A stretch of DNA of 19,322 bases, from assembly GCA_039922955.1 (NCBI GenBank), contig JBDTDR010000033.1:1-19322 (forward strand). Direction: 5' to 3'. Origin of the DNA: Tumulicola sp039922955 (GTDB lineage: Bacteria; Vulcanimicrobiota; Vulcanimicrobiia; Vulcanimicrobiales; Vulcanimicrobiaceae). Shown piece after piece: positions 1 through 8,506 of this stretch. The notes beneath the pieces are model-generated. The model was not told the DNA's origin, made no database searches, and saw only the letters and a program-made list of their open reading frames with translations. A program made the position numbers and the translations under genes. Position 1 is the stretch's first letter; each line of letters opens with the position of its first letter.

Positions 1-2557
1 CCTTGGCATAAAACAGGCCGGGATCGAAGAAGCGCTCGCCGTTGTCGAGCAGCACGATGCGGCGGCCGAAGTCGCGGTTGATCGCGGCGCCGCCGACGAT
101 AACCGGGAACGACAACCCGCGCGCGTCTTGTTCCTGCACGCAAATCGGCATCTGTTTGCTGGTCGAGACGAGCAGCGCCGAAAGGCCGATGGCGTCGGCT
201 TTCACCTCAACGGCTTTTTCGAGAATCGCGTTCATCGGCACTTGTTTGCCGAGGTCGTGGACCGTGTAGCCGTTATTGGTCAGGATCGTGTTGACGAGGT
301 TCTTGCCGATGTCGTGCACGTCACCGAAGACGGTGGCGATCACCACCGTGCCCTTCGTCGAGCCCTCCTTCTTCTCGAGGAATTGTTCCAGATGCGCGAC
401 GGCCTTTTTCATCACTTCGGCCGACTGCAAAACGAAGGGCAAGATCAGTTCGCCGCGGCCGAAGCGGTCGCCGACGTCCTTCATCGCCGGCAGCAGAATG
501 GCGTTGAGCACCTCGACCGGCGTGCGCGCGAGAAGCGCCTCGTCGATCTTGGCTTCGATCCCGTCTTTGCGGCGTCGCAGAATCGCCGCGTGAATGCGTT
601 CGTCCACCGGCGCATCCGGGTCGTCGTCGAGCGACGATCCGCCGGTTCCCGCAGCGACGACGGTTTCAAAACGCTCGATCAAGCGGGCCAGCGCGTCGGG
701 ACGGCGGTTGAAGACGAGATCGTCGCACAGGCCGCGCAGCTCGGTATCGATCTCGAAATACGGCGTGATGTCTTTCGGATGGACCAGCGCCAGATCGAGC
801 CCCGCTTCGACGCAGTGATGCAAGAAGACGGAGTTGAGCGCCGCGCGCGCCGCGGGTTTGAGCCCGAACGAAACGTTTGAAACGCCGAGTGAGGTAAGCA
901 CGCCGGGAAGCTCGCGTTTGATGCGGCGGATGCCCTCGATCGTTTCGACGGCGGACGTCAGGAACTCGGCTTGGCCGGTTGCCAGCGTAAAGGTCAAGTC
1001 GTCAAAAATCAACGCACCCGGCGGCAGGCCGTATTCGCCGACGACGATGTCGTAGATTCGGCGGGCTACCTCAAGCTTGCGCTCCGCGGTTTTAGCCATG
1101 CCCGATTCGTCGATCGTCAGCGCGATCACGGCGGCGCCGTGTTCGAGGGCGAGCGGTGCAACGGCGTCGACTTTGGTGCGGCCGGATTCCAGATGCACCG
1201 AATTGATGATCGCGCGGCCGGGATAGTTTTGCAGCGCGCCTTCAATTACGCCGGGTTCGGTGGAATCGATCATGAGCGGCGCTTCGATCGACTGCGCGAG
1301 CTTGCGGGTAATTTCGCGCATCTGCACGTCTTCGTCGGGGCGCTCGGTGAGCGCGCAGCAAACGTCGAGCACGTGCGCTCCGCCCTCGACTTGCTCGCGT
1401 GCGACCAGGACGATCCCGTCGTAGTCGTCCGCCAGAAGCAGCCGTTTGATTCTGCGCGACCCTTGACTGTTGATCCGCTCGCCGACGATCAGCGGGCGCG
1501 GTTCTTGTTCGAGCGCGACGGCCGTCATGGCGGAGGCCACCCATTGCGGGCGCGAGTCGCCGCGCGCGACGACGCGAACCCCGCGAGCGCGGCGCGTCGC
1601 GGCGTTGTCGGCGCCGAGCGCCTCCACGGCCGTGCGGATGGCGGTGATGTGGGCGGGCGTCGAGCCGCAGCAGCCGCCGACCGCGTTGACGCCGAACTCC
1701 CCGACGAAATCGGCCAGCTCGCGGGAAAGCTCCGCGGGCGTTTCCGGATAAATCGTTTCGCCTTTGGGGCCCATCAGCGGGAGGCCGGCATTGGGGACGA
1801 CGCTCACGAAGCAGCGCGAGTTCTCGCACATGTATCGCACCGAATCGCGCATTTGCGCGGGTCCGGTGGAACAGTTGAGGCCGATGACGTCGATCGGCAG
1901 CGCGTCGAGCGTGGCGACGACGGCGCGGATGTCGGTCCCCAGCAGCATGCGGCCTTCTTGGATGAGGGTCGGCTGGGCTTGGATCGGAACGCGCCGCAAA
2001 CCCCGGCCGAACTCGCGCACGATGCCCGCAATCGCTGCCTTGAGTTCGAGGATGTCCTGCATCGTTTCGAGCAGCACGAGATCCACGCCGCCTTCGATCA
2101 GCGCGCGTGCCTGTTCGCCGTAGACGTCGCGCAGCCGATCGTAGGAGATTTGTGAAAGTGTCGGATCCGAGGATGAAATCAACATCCCGGTCGGGCCCAT
2201 CGAGCCGGCGGCGAAGCGCGGGCGCTGCGGCGTCGAGAACCGGTCGCACGCCTCGCGGGCGAGCTGCGCGGCGCGCCGATTCACTTCAAGCGTACGATCG
2301 CCCAAACCGTACTCTTCAAGCTTGAGGCGCGAACCCATGAACGAATCGGTTTCGACGACGTCGGCGCCGGCCTCCAAGTACGCCGCGTGAATGCCGGCAA
2401 CGTGGTTGGGGCGCGACAATACCAGGGCTTCGTTACATCCATGGTAACGCGCCCCGCCGAAATCGTCGGCCGATAGTTCCAGCGCCATGAGCTGCGTGCC
2501 CATGGCGCCGTCGAAGACGAGGACCCGCTCCCCGAGCAGGCGCAGATAGTCGGACAA
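1..2557 (-). CDS. metH: Cobalamin-dependent methionine synthase, C-terminus cut by window edge
   Basis: Transfers a methyl group from methyltetrahydrofolate through cobalamin to homocysteine, in the cytosol. About 852 codons are visible in one unbroken frame. Seen: an N-terminal homocysteine-binding domain starting RVLVFDGAMGTQL, with its zinc cysteines at C229 (GLNCSTGP) and C296/C297 (GGCCGSTP). A pterin-binding domain follows (about residues 330-590), with LIVGERIN near its start. Then come the cobalamin cap and a Rossmann B12 domain with GDVHDIGKN, whose H748 is the expected lower axial cobalt ligand (E. coli His759). The rest of the B12 domain and any SAM-activation domain lie off the left edge. 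The start is TTG at 2557, 4 bp after the asparaginase stop. No ATG fits the family N-terminus and no good SD is visible. It is the last visible gene of the cysK-asparaginase-metH run. Function is near certain; the exact start is less so. Confidence 0.96.
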   Translation of the reverse strand, partial: MSDYLRLLGERVLVFDGAMGTQLMALELSADDFGGARYHGCNEALVLSRPNHVAGIHAAYLEAGADVVETDSFMGSRLKLEEYGLGDRTLEVNRRAAQLAREACDRFSTPQRPRFAAGSMGPTGMLISSSDPTLSQISYDRLRDVYGEQARALIEGGVDLVLLETMQDILELKAAIAGIVREFGRGLRRVPIQAQPTLIQEGRMLLGTDIRAVVATLDALPIDVIGLNCSTGPAQMRDSVRYMCENSRCFVSVVPNAGLPLMGPKGETIYPETPAELSRELADFVGEFGVNAVGGCCGSTPAHITAIRTAVEALGADNAATRRARGVRVVARGDSRPQWVASAMTAVALEQEPRPLIVGERINSQGSRRIKRLLLADDYDGIVLVAREQVEGGAHVLDVCCALTERPDEDVQMREITRKLAQSIEAPLMIDSTEPGVIEGALQNYPGRAIINSVHLESGRTKVDAVAPLALEHGAAVIALTIDESGMAKTAERKLEVARRIYDIVVGEYGLPPGALIFDDLTFTLATGQAEFLTSAVETIEGIRRIKRELPGVLTSLGVSNVSFGLKPAARAALNSVFLHHCVEAGLDLALVHPKDITPYFEIDTELRGLCDDLVFNRRPDALARLIERFETVVAAGTGGSSLDDDPDAPVDERIHAAILRRRKDGIEAKIDEALLARTPVEVLNAILLPAMKDVGDRFGRGELILPFVLQSAEVMKKAVAHLEQFLEKKEGSTKGTVVIATVFGDVHDIGKNLVNTILTNNGYTVHDLGKQVPMNAILEKAVEVKADAIGLSALLVSTSKQMPICVQEQDARGLSFPVIVGGAAINRDFGRRIVLLDNGERFFDPGLFYAK

Positions 2558-2561
2558 TCTT

Positions 2562-3569
2562 TTAGCGACTCGCTTTTTGGCCGGCGACGGCGGCCGCGCG
2601 AATCGCTCCGACCGCGCGCCCGGCCCGATTATACACGACCGGCCGCCCGAACCGAGCGAGTTTCATCGCTTTTTCCTCGTCGAGTACGCCTAACCGGCGC
2701 AAAACCGCGACCGTCGACGGACCGCGCGCGCGCCCGCTGCCGTCGAGCACTTTGGAAACGTACCCGATACCTTGCGGGATGGCGGCGACCGCGTGAATAC
2801 CTTCGGCTCCGCCTTTGCAAACGATCGCTCCGCCCCCGGCCTGCATGAGAACCGTATCGAACTGCCCGGTTCCTGCCACGTATTCGGGGTGCGTCGCCAT
2901 CGCCTCGCGCACGACCCGCAGCGCCGCGGCGTCGCGGGCGTCGATGCCTTCGAGGGACGCCAGGCGTGCGAACGAGCGCGCCGCGTTGCGAAGGCTGGTC
3001 GCGTAAACGGGGATGCCGCAACCGTCGACGCCCAACGGCCACGTTTCGGCGTCGTCGTCGGAGAGGCGCGCGCAGAATCGAAGAATCCGCGCCTGTGCGG
3101 CGTTCGTAAGCTCGAGATAGGTCGCGGTGTCCGCGCCGATCGCCTTACAGAGCGCGAGAATGCCGGCATGCTTGCCCGAGCAGTTGTTATAGATCGGGCT
3201 GGGCTCGACACCCGCGCGGATCATCGCGCGGGCAGTTTCTTCGTCGTACGGAAGATGCGTACCGCACTGCAGCGCCGTTACGTCCATGCCGATCTTTCGC
3301 AGGATCGACTCAACGGCTTCGACGTGAAATGGCTCGCCGAAGTGGGAAGCCGCCATCACGGCGATCTCGCGAGGTTCCAGCCCGAACCGTTCGCGCACGC
3401 CCGCTTCGATCGCCGCCGCGGCGATGAACGGCTTGGCCGCGGACCGCAGATACGCCGGACTTCCGACATGGCCGGTTTCGAAGACCACCTTGCCGCGGGC
3501 GTCGACCGCGCAGGCGGCAACCGCGTGAACCGACTCGACCAGGTCGCCGCGAGTGACCTCAACTATCAA
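2562..3569 (-). CDS. L-asparaginase, Rhizobium etli AnsA / COG4448 type (PF06089)
   Basis: Hydrolyses L-asparagine to aspartate and ammonia; 335 residues, no signal peptide, so cytosolic. This family is unrelated in sequence to E. coli AnsA/AnsB. The residues known from R. etli ReAV can be placed: the Ser-x-x-Lys pair S43/K46 (LRSAAKPF), S75 (AASHFGEP), C130 and K133 (NNCSGKHAG) and C184 (VDGCGIP). All sit at a constant offset of five from ReAV Ser48/Lys51, Ser80, Cys135/Lys138 and Cys189, as I recall them. K252 (VCKGGAEG) is the likely partner of the second Ser-Lys pair. The frame is open upstream to 3800, but that part overlaps cysK and is low-complexity Arg/Ser. TTG at 3569, 10 bp after the cysK stop, gives the normal family length and N-terminus (IVEVTRGDLVES). 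Co-transcription with cysK and metH is likely; the metabolic reason is unclear. Confidence 0.93.
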   Translation of the reverse strand: MIVEVTRGDLVESVHAVAACAVDARGKVVFETGHVGSPAYLRSAAKPFIAAAAIEAGVRERFGLEPREIAVMAASHFGEPFHVEAVESILRKIGMDVTALQCGTHLPYDEETARAMIRAGVEPSPIYNNCSGKHAGILALCKAIGADTATYLELTNAAQARILRFCARLSDDDAETWPLGVDGCGIPVYATSLRNAARSFARLASLEGIDARDAAALRVVREAMATHPEYVAGTGQFDTVLMQAGGGAIVCKGGAEGIHAVAAIPQGIGYVSKVLDGSGRARGPSTVAVLRRLGVLDEEKAMKLARFGRPVVYNRAGRAVGAIRAAAVAGQKASR

Positions 3570-3579
3570 CGGCGCGCGC

Positions 3580-4545
3580 TTATACGACGAGCGCGGATTC
3601 GACGACGATCGCCTCTTGTTCGGCAAACAGCGGGTTGCTGAGATAGCGCTCGCCGGTGTCGCAACCGATGGTGACGATCGTTTTCCCCTTCGATTCGGGG
3701 CGTGCGGCGACTTGCAGTGCCGCCCAGACGTCGGCGCCGGTCGAAATGCCGACGAGCATGCCCTCTTCGCGCGCGAGACGCCGGGCGACGGCAAACGCAT
3801 CGGCGTCGGTGACGCGAATGACTTCGTCGTAAATCGCGGTGTTGAGAATCTTCGGGACGAAACCGGCGCCGGTGCCCTGGATCTTGTGCGGTCCGGGTTT
3901 TCCGCCCGAGAGCACGGCCGACGCGTCGGGCTCGACGGCGACGATCTTCACGCCGGGCTTGCGCGACTTGAGCACTTCGCCGACGCCGGTGATCGTGCCG
4001 CCGGTCCCGACAGCCGAGATTACGACGTCAACCGCACCGTCGGTATCGCGCCAAATCTCTTCCGCCGTCGTGCGCCGGTGAACGTCCGGGTTGGCGGGAT
4101 TCTCGAACTGCTTGGGCACGAAATATTTTTCCGGAGTTCCGGCCACGATTTCGTCGGCGCGGCTCAACGCACCGGCCATCCCCTGCGCACCCGGCGTAAG
4201 GACGACTTGGGCGCCATAGGCTTTGAGCAGATTGCGCCGCTCGATCGTCATCGTATCGGGCATGACCAGGATCAGCGGGTAACCTTTGGCGGCGGCCACG
4301 AACGCGAGCGCAATCCCGGTATTGCCGCTGGTCGCTTCCACGATGGTCGTGCCCGGGAGCAGCCGGCCGTCCCGTTCGGCGGCTTCGATCATCGAGACGC
4401 CGATCCGGTCTTTCACCGAGCCGGCCGGATTGAACGATTCCAATTTCACCAGCACCGTTCCGGGAAGACCGGCGTTCAACCGCGGGATTTTTACCAGCGG
4501 CGTGTTGCCGACGGTGTCGGCCAAGTTTTCGTACATGCGTGCCAT
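3580..4545 (-). CDS. cysK: Cysteine synthase (O-acetylserine sulfhydrylase)
   Basis: PLP enzyme making L-cysteine from O-acetylserine and sulfide; 321 residues, the usual CysK length. Seen: N-terminal GNTPLVKI, the Schiff-base lysine K45 in NPAGSVKDRIG, the substrate loop TSGNTG (72-77), the PLP-phosphate loop GTGGTITG, the IQGTGAGFVP segment, and GISTGA and GERYLSNPLF near the C-terminus. All motifs needed for activity are intact. The start is ATG at 4545, with a second in-frame ATG at 4536. AGAAGG lies 14 nt upstream of the first ATG, a long spacing that would be even longer for the second. It is the first gene of the cysK-asparaginase-metH set. The 70-bp gap to the upstream phosphoesterase gene shows no SAM riboswitch and no clear promoter. 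CysK is favoured over CysM, but specificity cannot be proven from sequence alone. Confidence 0.95.
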   Translation of the reverse strand: MARMYENLADTVGNTPLVKIPRLNAGLPGTVLVKLESFNPAGSVKDRIGVSMIEAAERDGRLLPGTTIVEATSGNTGIALAFVAAAKGYPLILVMPDTMTIERRNLLKAYGAQVVLTPGAQGMAGALSRADEIVAGTPEKYFVPKQFENPANPDVHRRTTAEEIWRDTDGAVDVVISAVGTGGTITGVGEVLKSRKPGVKIVAVEPDASAVLSGGKPGPHKIQGTGAGFVPKILNTAIYDEVIRVTDADAFAVARRLAREEGMLVGISTGADVWAALQVAARPESKGKTIVTIGCDTGERYLSNPLFAEQEAIVVESALVV

Positions 4546-4615
4546 TGTAGTGTGCTTAACCTTCTGCCGGCGTGGAGCGTTTCAGTCGCCACCCGGCGCG
4601 GCTGGCGGACGCTCG

Positions 4616-6004
4616 CTATTGCGTGTCGACCGGCTGATTTGACGGAACTTGATGCAGGAAGTATGGTCGCGAATATTTGGCTTGAATCTTGACGAATTTC
4701 CGCGGCGTCTGCCGGAAATCGAAGACGTCGGAGATGGAGGTCGCCCGCACGTCGGTCGTTCCGAGGCTCCCTAAGTTGAACGTATACTCGATGAACTTCA
4801 AGATGCTGCCGAACTCGTACTGGGTGTGCGAAACGACCCCTTTCCTCGCATAGGAAGAGACGACGATCATCGGCACGCGAACGCCCAAGCCTTCGTAGTC
4901 CAGTTGCGGCGGAGGCAGGTGGTCGTAGAAGCCGCCCCAGTCGTCCCACAGGACGACGATCGCCGTGGAGTTCCAATACGAGCTCGCGCCGATCGCGTTG
5001 ACGACTTGAGCCACCCAAGCGGGGCCGCGATCGGCCCCGATGCGAGCGCCATATCCGTGATCGGAGTTTTCGCCATCGGGAACGACCCACGCGACGGCCG
5101 GAAGCTTGTTCGATGAAATATCCTTGAAGATGTTGATGGTGGGCATCGAAACGTTCGTTTTCCACTCGGGGCCGTGTCGAACCGCATCGATCGCGTCAAA
5201 GGCGTTCCATAGCTGGCCGCCGTCGATACCGAACACCGGCACGTAGTATTTCCACGAGACCCCCTTGGCATCGAGGAGATCGCGCAGCGTCGCAAACGTG
5301 AAACACGGGAACGGGCCGTCATTCTTGAGATAGACCTTCTTGAACGTCAGCAGCGACGTCACCGAGCCGGGGACGTCGTCGCACCCCCAACTCTGAATGT
5401 TTTTCGAGTTCCACGGATAGTCGATCACGCTGGCATTTCCGGTGACTTGCGTGGTGCCGGCAATCAGGTCGAGATGAGCCGTGAAACTGCCGCTCGCCTG
5501 GGTTGGGAACGTATGGTCGGCCAGGACGTACTGTTGCGCTAAGTCCCAGTATGGTTTGATCTGACTGGGTTTGACGTACTGATACGGGTACGTTCCGGCC
5601 TTGTTCTTCGACCCGCCGTAGATCGCCAGGTCGAAGCCATCCATCTTCCCCCCGTCGTAATCGGTGAGAAACGCCGGTTCGTAGCTGTGGTCGATGTCGA
5701 AACCTGCAAGATCCCTCGGCACGAGCGAAACGACCGTGCCGTCGTGCAGCGTGCCCTGCGTAGCGCCATCCGCGCCCGGAAAGGTCGCAAACAGATTGTC
5801 GAAGCTGCGGTTTTCCTGAATCAAGATCACGACGTGCTTGATCTTGCCCCGGCTGTCGCCCAACGGCGCCAGCTCCGGCGTCAGACCGGAAGCCGCCGGT
5901 GGACCGGGCGGCCCCGCGAGGTTCGAGCAACCTGCGACTGCGAGTGCTAGTACGGCACATGCGCGACGGATCGCGCCCGGTATTCCTCCCGTATTCAACT
6001 GCAC
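4616..6004 (-). CDS. Phosphoesterase / phospholipase C-like lipoprotein (PF04185), copy 1
   Basis: Putative exported phosphodiesterase or acid phosphatase of the bacterial phospholipase C/AcpA superfamily, 462 residues. The N-terminus has basic residues, a hydrophobic stretch and lipobox VAGC with C26, predicting a lipid-anchored exported protein. Family signatures are intact: the metal/catalytic QENRSFDN (63-70), DIDHSYEP (103-110), SDHGYG (314-319) and WDDWGGFYDH (353-362). The start used is GTG at 6004, 10 bp after the stop of the upstream paralogue; TTG at 5998 is an alternative. A strong GGAGGA sits just inside the reading frame at about 5988, but no in-frame ATG, GTG or TTG follows at the right distance. 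Translation may depend on coupling to the upstream gene. The substrate (phospholipid, phosphate ester or other) cannot be told from the sequence. Confidence 0.88.
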   Translation of the reverse strand: MQLNTGGIPGAIRRACAVLALAVAGCSNLAGPPGPPAASGLTPELAPLGDSRGKIKHVVILIQENRSFDNLFATFPGADGATQGTLHDGTVVSLVPRDLAGFDIDHSYEPAFLTDYDGGKMDGFDLAIYGGSKNKAGTYPYQYVKPSQIKPYWDLAQQYVLADHTFPTQASGSFTAHLDLIAGTTQVTGNASVIDYPWNSKNIQSWGCDDVPGSVTSLLTFKKVYLKNDGPFPCFTFATLRDLLDAKGVSWKYYVPVFGIDGGQLWNAFDAIDAVRHGPEWKTNVSMPTINIFKDISSNKLPAVAWVVPDGENSDHGYGARIGADRGPAWVAQVVNAIGASSYWNSTAIVVLWDDWGGFYDHLPPPQLDYEGLGVRVPMIVVSSYARKGVVSHTQYEFGSILKFIEYTFNLGSLGTTDVRATSISDVFDFRQTPRKFVKIQAKYSRPYFLHQVPSNQPVDTQ

Positions 6005-6014
6005 GACGGCTTTC

Positions 6015-7538
6015 TTACTGCGTATCGACCGGTCGATTCGACGAAGGTTCGTTTAAGAAGAACCTCCGATTGTGGTTCCGGTTAAGCAGCTTAATCGGCA
6101 CGAAAGGACGGGGGGCTTGCTGGAAGTTAAAAACGTTGGTAAGGTTGTTGGCGCGCGCGTCGGTCGTTCCGAGGCTCGGCAGCCCAAACGTAGATTCGAC
6201 GAACTTCAGAATGCTGCCGAACTCGTATTGGGTGTGTGACACGTAGCCTTTCTTCGCGTACGGCGACACGACCATCAGCGGAACGCGGAAACCCAGCCCC
6301 TGGTAGTCGAGCTGCGGGGGCGGCACGTGATCGTAGAATCCGCCCCAGTCGTCCCACACGATGACGATCGCGGTCGATTTCCAGTATGGGCTCCCGCCGA
6401 TCGCGTTGACGACCGACGCCACCCAGTCGGGTCCGTTATCCGTTCCGATTTGGGAGCCATAACCGTGGTCTGAGTTGGGCTGATCGGGAACGACCCACGC
6501 GACGGCCGGAAGGACGACGTTCCCTGGAGGGTTCGGCGCCGGACACGGGCTGGCGGTGGAACCGGCAATATCGCAAAAAACGTTCGTCTCCGGCCAGGAG
6601 ACGCAACTGCCGGTACAGGTGAACTTGCTTTTTTTGTTCGGCCACTCGGACTTGGAATAGCGAACGGCGCGAATCGCGTCAAACGCGTTCCACTCCTGAC
6701 CGCCGGAGATACCAAAAACCGGTACGTAGTACTTCCACGAAACGCCCTTGCCGTCAAGCGTGTCCCGCACCGTCGCGTAGTCCAGGCACGGGAACGGGCC
6801 CTTCGAGATATACTTGAGGGATGACGTAAGCAGGGGGGTGTAGGACGGCCCTTTGGGCGGTTGGCTCGGATCGTCACATCCCCAGTTCTGAATTCCATAA
6901 TGGTTCCACGGATAGTCGACGAGGCTGGCGTCCTTCCGAATCGCCGTGTCGCCGCGAATGAGATCCTGATGGGCGGTAAAACTTCCGCTCGCCTGAGTCG
7001 GGAACGCGCGGTCGGCAAGGACGTACTGTTGCGCCATGTCCCAGTACGGTTGAATCTGTTTTTGTGCGACGACGCCGTAGGGATAGGTTCCGGCTACGCC
7101 CCCCGGACCGCCGAAAACCGTCCAGTAAAATCCGTCCATCTTGCCGCCGTCGTATTGGGTGACGAACGCCGGGCAATACGTGTGATCGATGTCGAACCCC
7201 GCCAGCTTCGTATCGAGCGCGATTTGAATCGGCGTCGGCGTGGGACCCGGGCTGGGAGTCGCCAAAATGGGGCACGGGCTCGATTTGGAGCCGCGGGTGG
7301 GCGCGGCGCCCGGTCCCGGCGCAGTCTTCACGCAATCGGTTCCCGGAAAACAGTCGAAAAAGTTATCGAAGCTTCGGTTTTCCTGGACGATGATTACGAC
7401 GTGCTGAATTTTGCCCTGGCCGCCGCCCGCTTCCGGCACGAAACCCGGCACCCCGGGCCTGGCGCCCGGCGCGACGGACCCCGCGCAACCCGCGATGACC
7501 GCCAAAGCCGCGAAACAAACGAAAAAGCCGCCGCGCAT
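6015..7538 (-). CDS. Phosphoesterase / phospholipase C-like lipoprotein (PF04185), copy 2
   Basis: Tandem paralogue of the next gene downstream, 507 residues from ATG 7538. That start gives a compact lipoprotein signal with lipobox IAGC (C18). The frame also runs up to a TTG at 7580, but this would put 14 unlikely residues ahead of the signal. Shared motifs: VQENRSFDN (ENRSFD at 53-58), DIDHTYCPAF, SDHGYG, WDDWGGFYDH. Both proteins end in PVDTQ. This copy differs by a Pro/Gly/Thr-rich insertion just after ENRSFDNFFDCFPG and by a second insertion before the SDHGYG region. Both insertions carry extra cysteines, consistent with disulfides in an exported protein. A Gly/Pro-rich linker follows the lipobox. 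No SD is visible ahead of the ATG. Likely the first gene of a two-gene unit; the substrate is unknown. Confidence 0.87.
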   Translation of the reverse strand: MRGGFFVCFAALAVIAGCAGSVAPGARPGVPGFVPEAGGGQGKIQHVVIIVQENRSFDNFFDCFPGTDCVKTAPGPGAAPTRGSKSSPCPILATPSPGPTPTPIQIALDTKLAGFDIDHTYCPAFVTQYDGGKMDGFYWTVFGGPGGVAGTYPYGVVAQKQIQPYWDMAQQYVLADRAFPTQASGSFTAHQDLIRGDTAIRKDASLVDYPWNHYGIQNWGCDDPSQPPKGPSYTPLLTSSLKYISKGPFPCLDYATVRDTLDGKGVSWKYYVPVFGISGGQEWNAFDAIRAVRYSKSEWPNKKSKFTCTGSCVSWPETNVFCDIAGSTASPCPAPNPPGNVVLPAVAWVVPDQPNSDHGYGSQIGTDNGPDWVASVVNAIGGSPYWKSTAIVIVWDDWGGFYDHVPPPQLDYQGLGFRVPLMVVSPYAKKGYVSHTQYEFGSILKFVESTFGLPSLGTTDARANNLTNVFNFQQAPRPFVPIKLLNRNHNRRFFLNEPSSNRPVDTQ

Positions 7539-7601
7539 CGTTGGCGAGGTTATGGTCGAGCGCGCACCGGTCCTTCGCAAACCGCCGAATGTTCGAGAAC
7601 G

Positions 7602-7615
7602 GTAACCTAGGTTAC
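7602..7615. promoter_or_regulatory. 14-bp perfect palindrome between hydratase and phosphoesterase genes
   Basis: GTAACCTAGGTTAC is its own reverse complement. It lies in the 104-bp gap between the stop of the enoyl-CoA hydratase gene and the ATG (7538) of phosphoesterase copy 2. On the minus strand a weak TTGTAA (-35-like) overlaps its upstream edge, with GAACAT 17 nt further as a poor -10. The shape fits a dimeric repressor operator, but no regulator can be named. Confidence 0.4.
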
Positions 7616-7642
7616 AAAGGCGCCCGTCGTCGTGGCGGCTCC

Positions 7643-8506
7643 TTACCGGTTCTTGAATTTCGCGACGCGCTTTTCGTTGTAGGCGGCGAGGCCTTCTTTG
7701 GCGTCTTCGCTCTTGAAGAGCAAGGATTGGAGTTCTCGTTCGAGCCCGAGGGCGTCTTGAAGCGGCAGCTCGGCGCCGGTTTGAACGCTGCGCTTGATAT
7801 GACCGACCGCCATCGGCGCTTTGTTCGGCGAGCAGAACTGTCTAGCGTACTCGGTAATCTGTCGCCGGAACTCTTGCGCGTTGCCTTCGAAGACGTCGTT
7901 GACCACGCCCCAGTCGAGCGCCTGTTCGAAGCTGACGGTCTTGCCGGTCACCATAAGTTCGATCGCGCGCGATTTCCCGACGAGCCGCGCGAGACGCTGC
8001 GTTCCGCCGGTCCCGGGAAGCACGCCGAGAGCGACTTCCGGCAGGCCGATTTTCCCAGCGTCCTGGCGCGCGATCCGGATGTCGGCGGCCATCGCAATCT
8101 CGAGACCTCCGCCGACGGTGTGGCCGTTGAGCGCGGCGATCACGAGTTTCGGCGTTTGCTCCAAACGGTTCAGCGTCTCGTTGGCGTGCAGGCAGAACAT
8201 GTACTTGAACTCGGGCGTGACCGCATTGAGCATGCCGATGTTGGCGCCTGCCGAGAAGAATTTCTCACCTTTTCCGGCGAGGACGATGACCTCCACGTCG
8301 GCGTCGAAGCGAGCGTCGAGAATCGCGTCGTCGAGTTGGCGCATCATTTCATGCGTGTACGTGTTGGCCGGTGGGTCGTCCATCTCGATGAATCCAACGT
8401 GGCCGTCTTTCCAAAAATTGATAACGCGCTTGCCGTCGAAGGGGCGCGGTTCGCGTCCGAACGCCGTCGGCTGCGCCGCGCCGTTTGCGGTCGTGCTGCT
8501 GCTCAT
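7643..8506 (-). CDS. Enoyl-CoA hydratase/isomerase (crotonase family), coupled to BoxB-like oxygenase
   Basis: Crotonase-fold enzyme, 287 residues, cytosolic. Oxyanion-hole segments are SAGANI (85-90) and NGHTVGGG (127-134). Both acidic residues of true hydratases are present: E136 in GGGLEIAMAAD and E157 in GLPEVALGVLPG (rat crotonase Glu144/Glu164). This supports water addition rather than a pure isomerase. The ATG overlaps the stop of the upstream oxygenase gene as ATGA (8503-8506), so translation is probably coupled. That link points to a substrate made by the ring epoxidase or just after it. It is much shorter than BoxC (about 550 residues), so it is not a normal BoxC; a PaaF/PaaG-like role is the alternative. 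The first 25 or so residues are a low-complexity extension before the domain. The exact reaction is unproven. Confidence 0.9.
   Translation of the reverse strand: MSSSTTANGAAQPTAFGREPRPFDGKRVINFWKDGHVGFIEMDDPPANTYTHEMMRQLDDAILDARFDADVEVIVLAGKGEKFFSAGANIGMLNAVTPEFKYMFCLHANETLNRLEQTPKLVIAALNGHTVGGGLEIAMAADIRIARQDAGKIGLPEVALGVLPGTGGTQRLARLVGKSRAIELMVTGKTVSFEQALDWGVVNDVFEGNAQEFRRQITEYARQFCSPNKAPMAVGHIKRSVQTGAELPLQDALGLERELQSLLFKSEDAKEGLAAYNEKRVAKFKNR

Noticed and set aside
971..2155. 394-codon open frame on the plus strand
   Set aside because: It is antisense to metH. Its translation is Arg/Ala/Asp-rich with no domain, as expected from GC-rich codon bias, while the minus frame shows MetH motifs throughout.
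4546..4615. SAM or other riboswitch ahead of cysK
   Set aside because: Only 70 bp, with no SAM-aptamer-like conserved helices. TACAAT next to the ATG has no matching -35.
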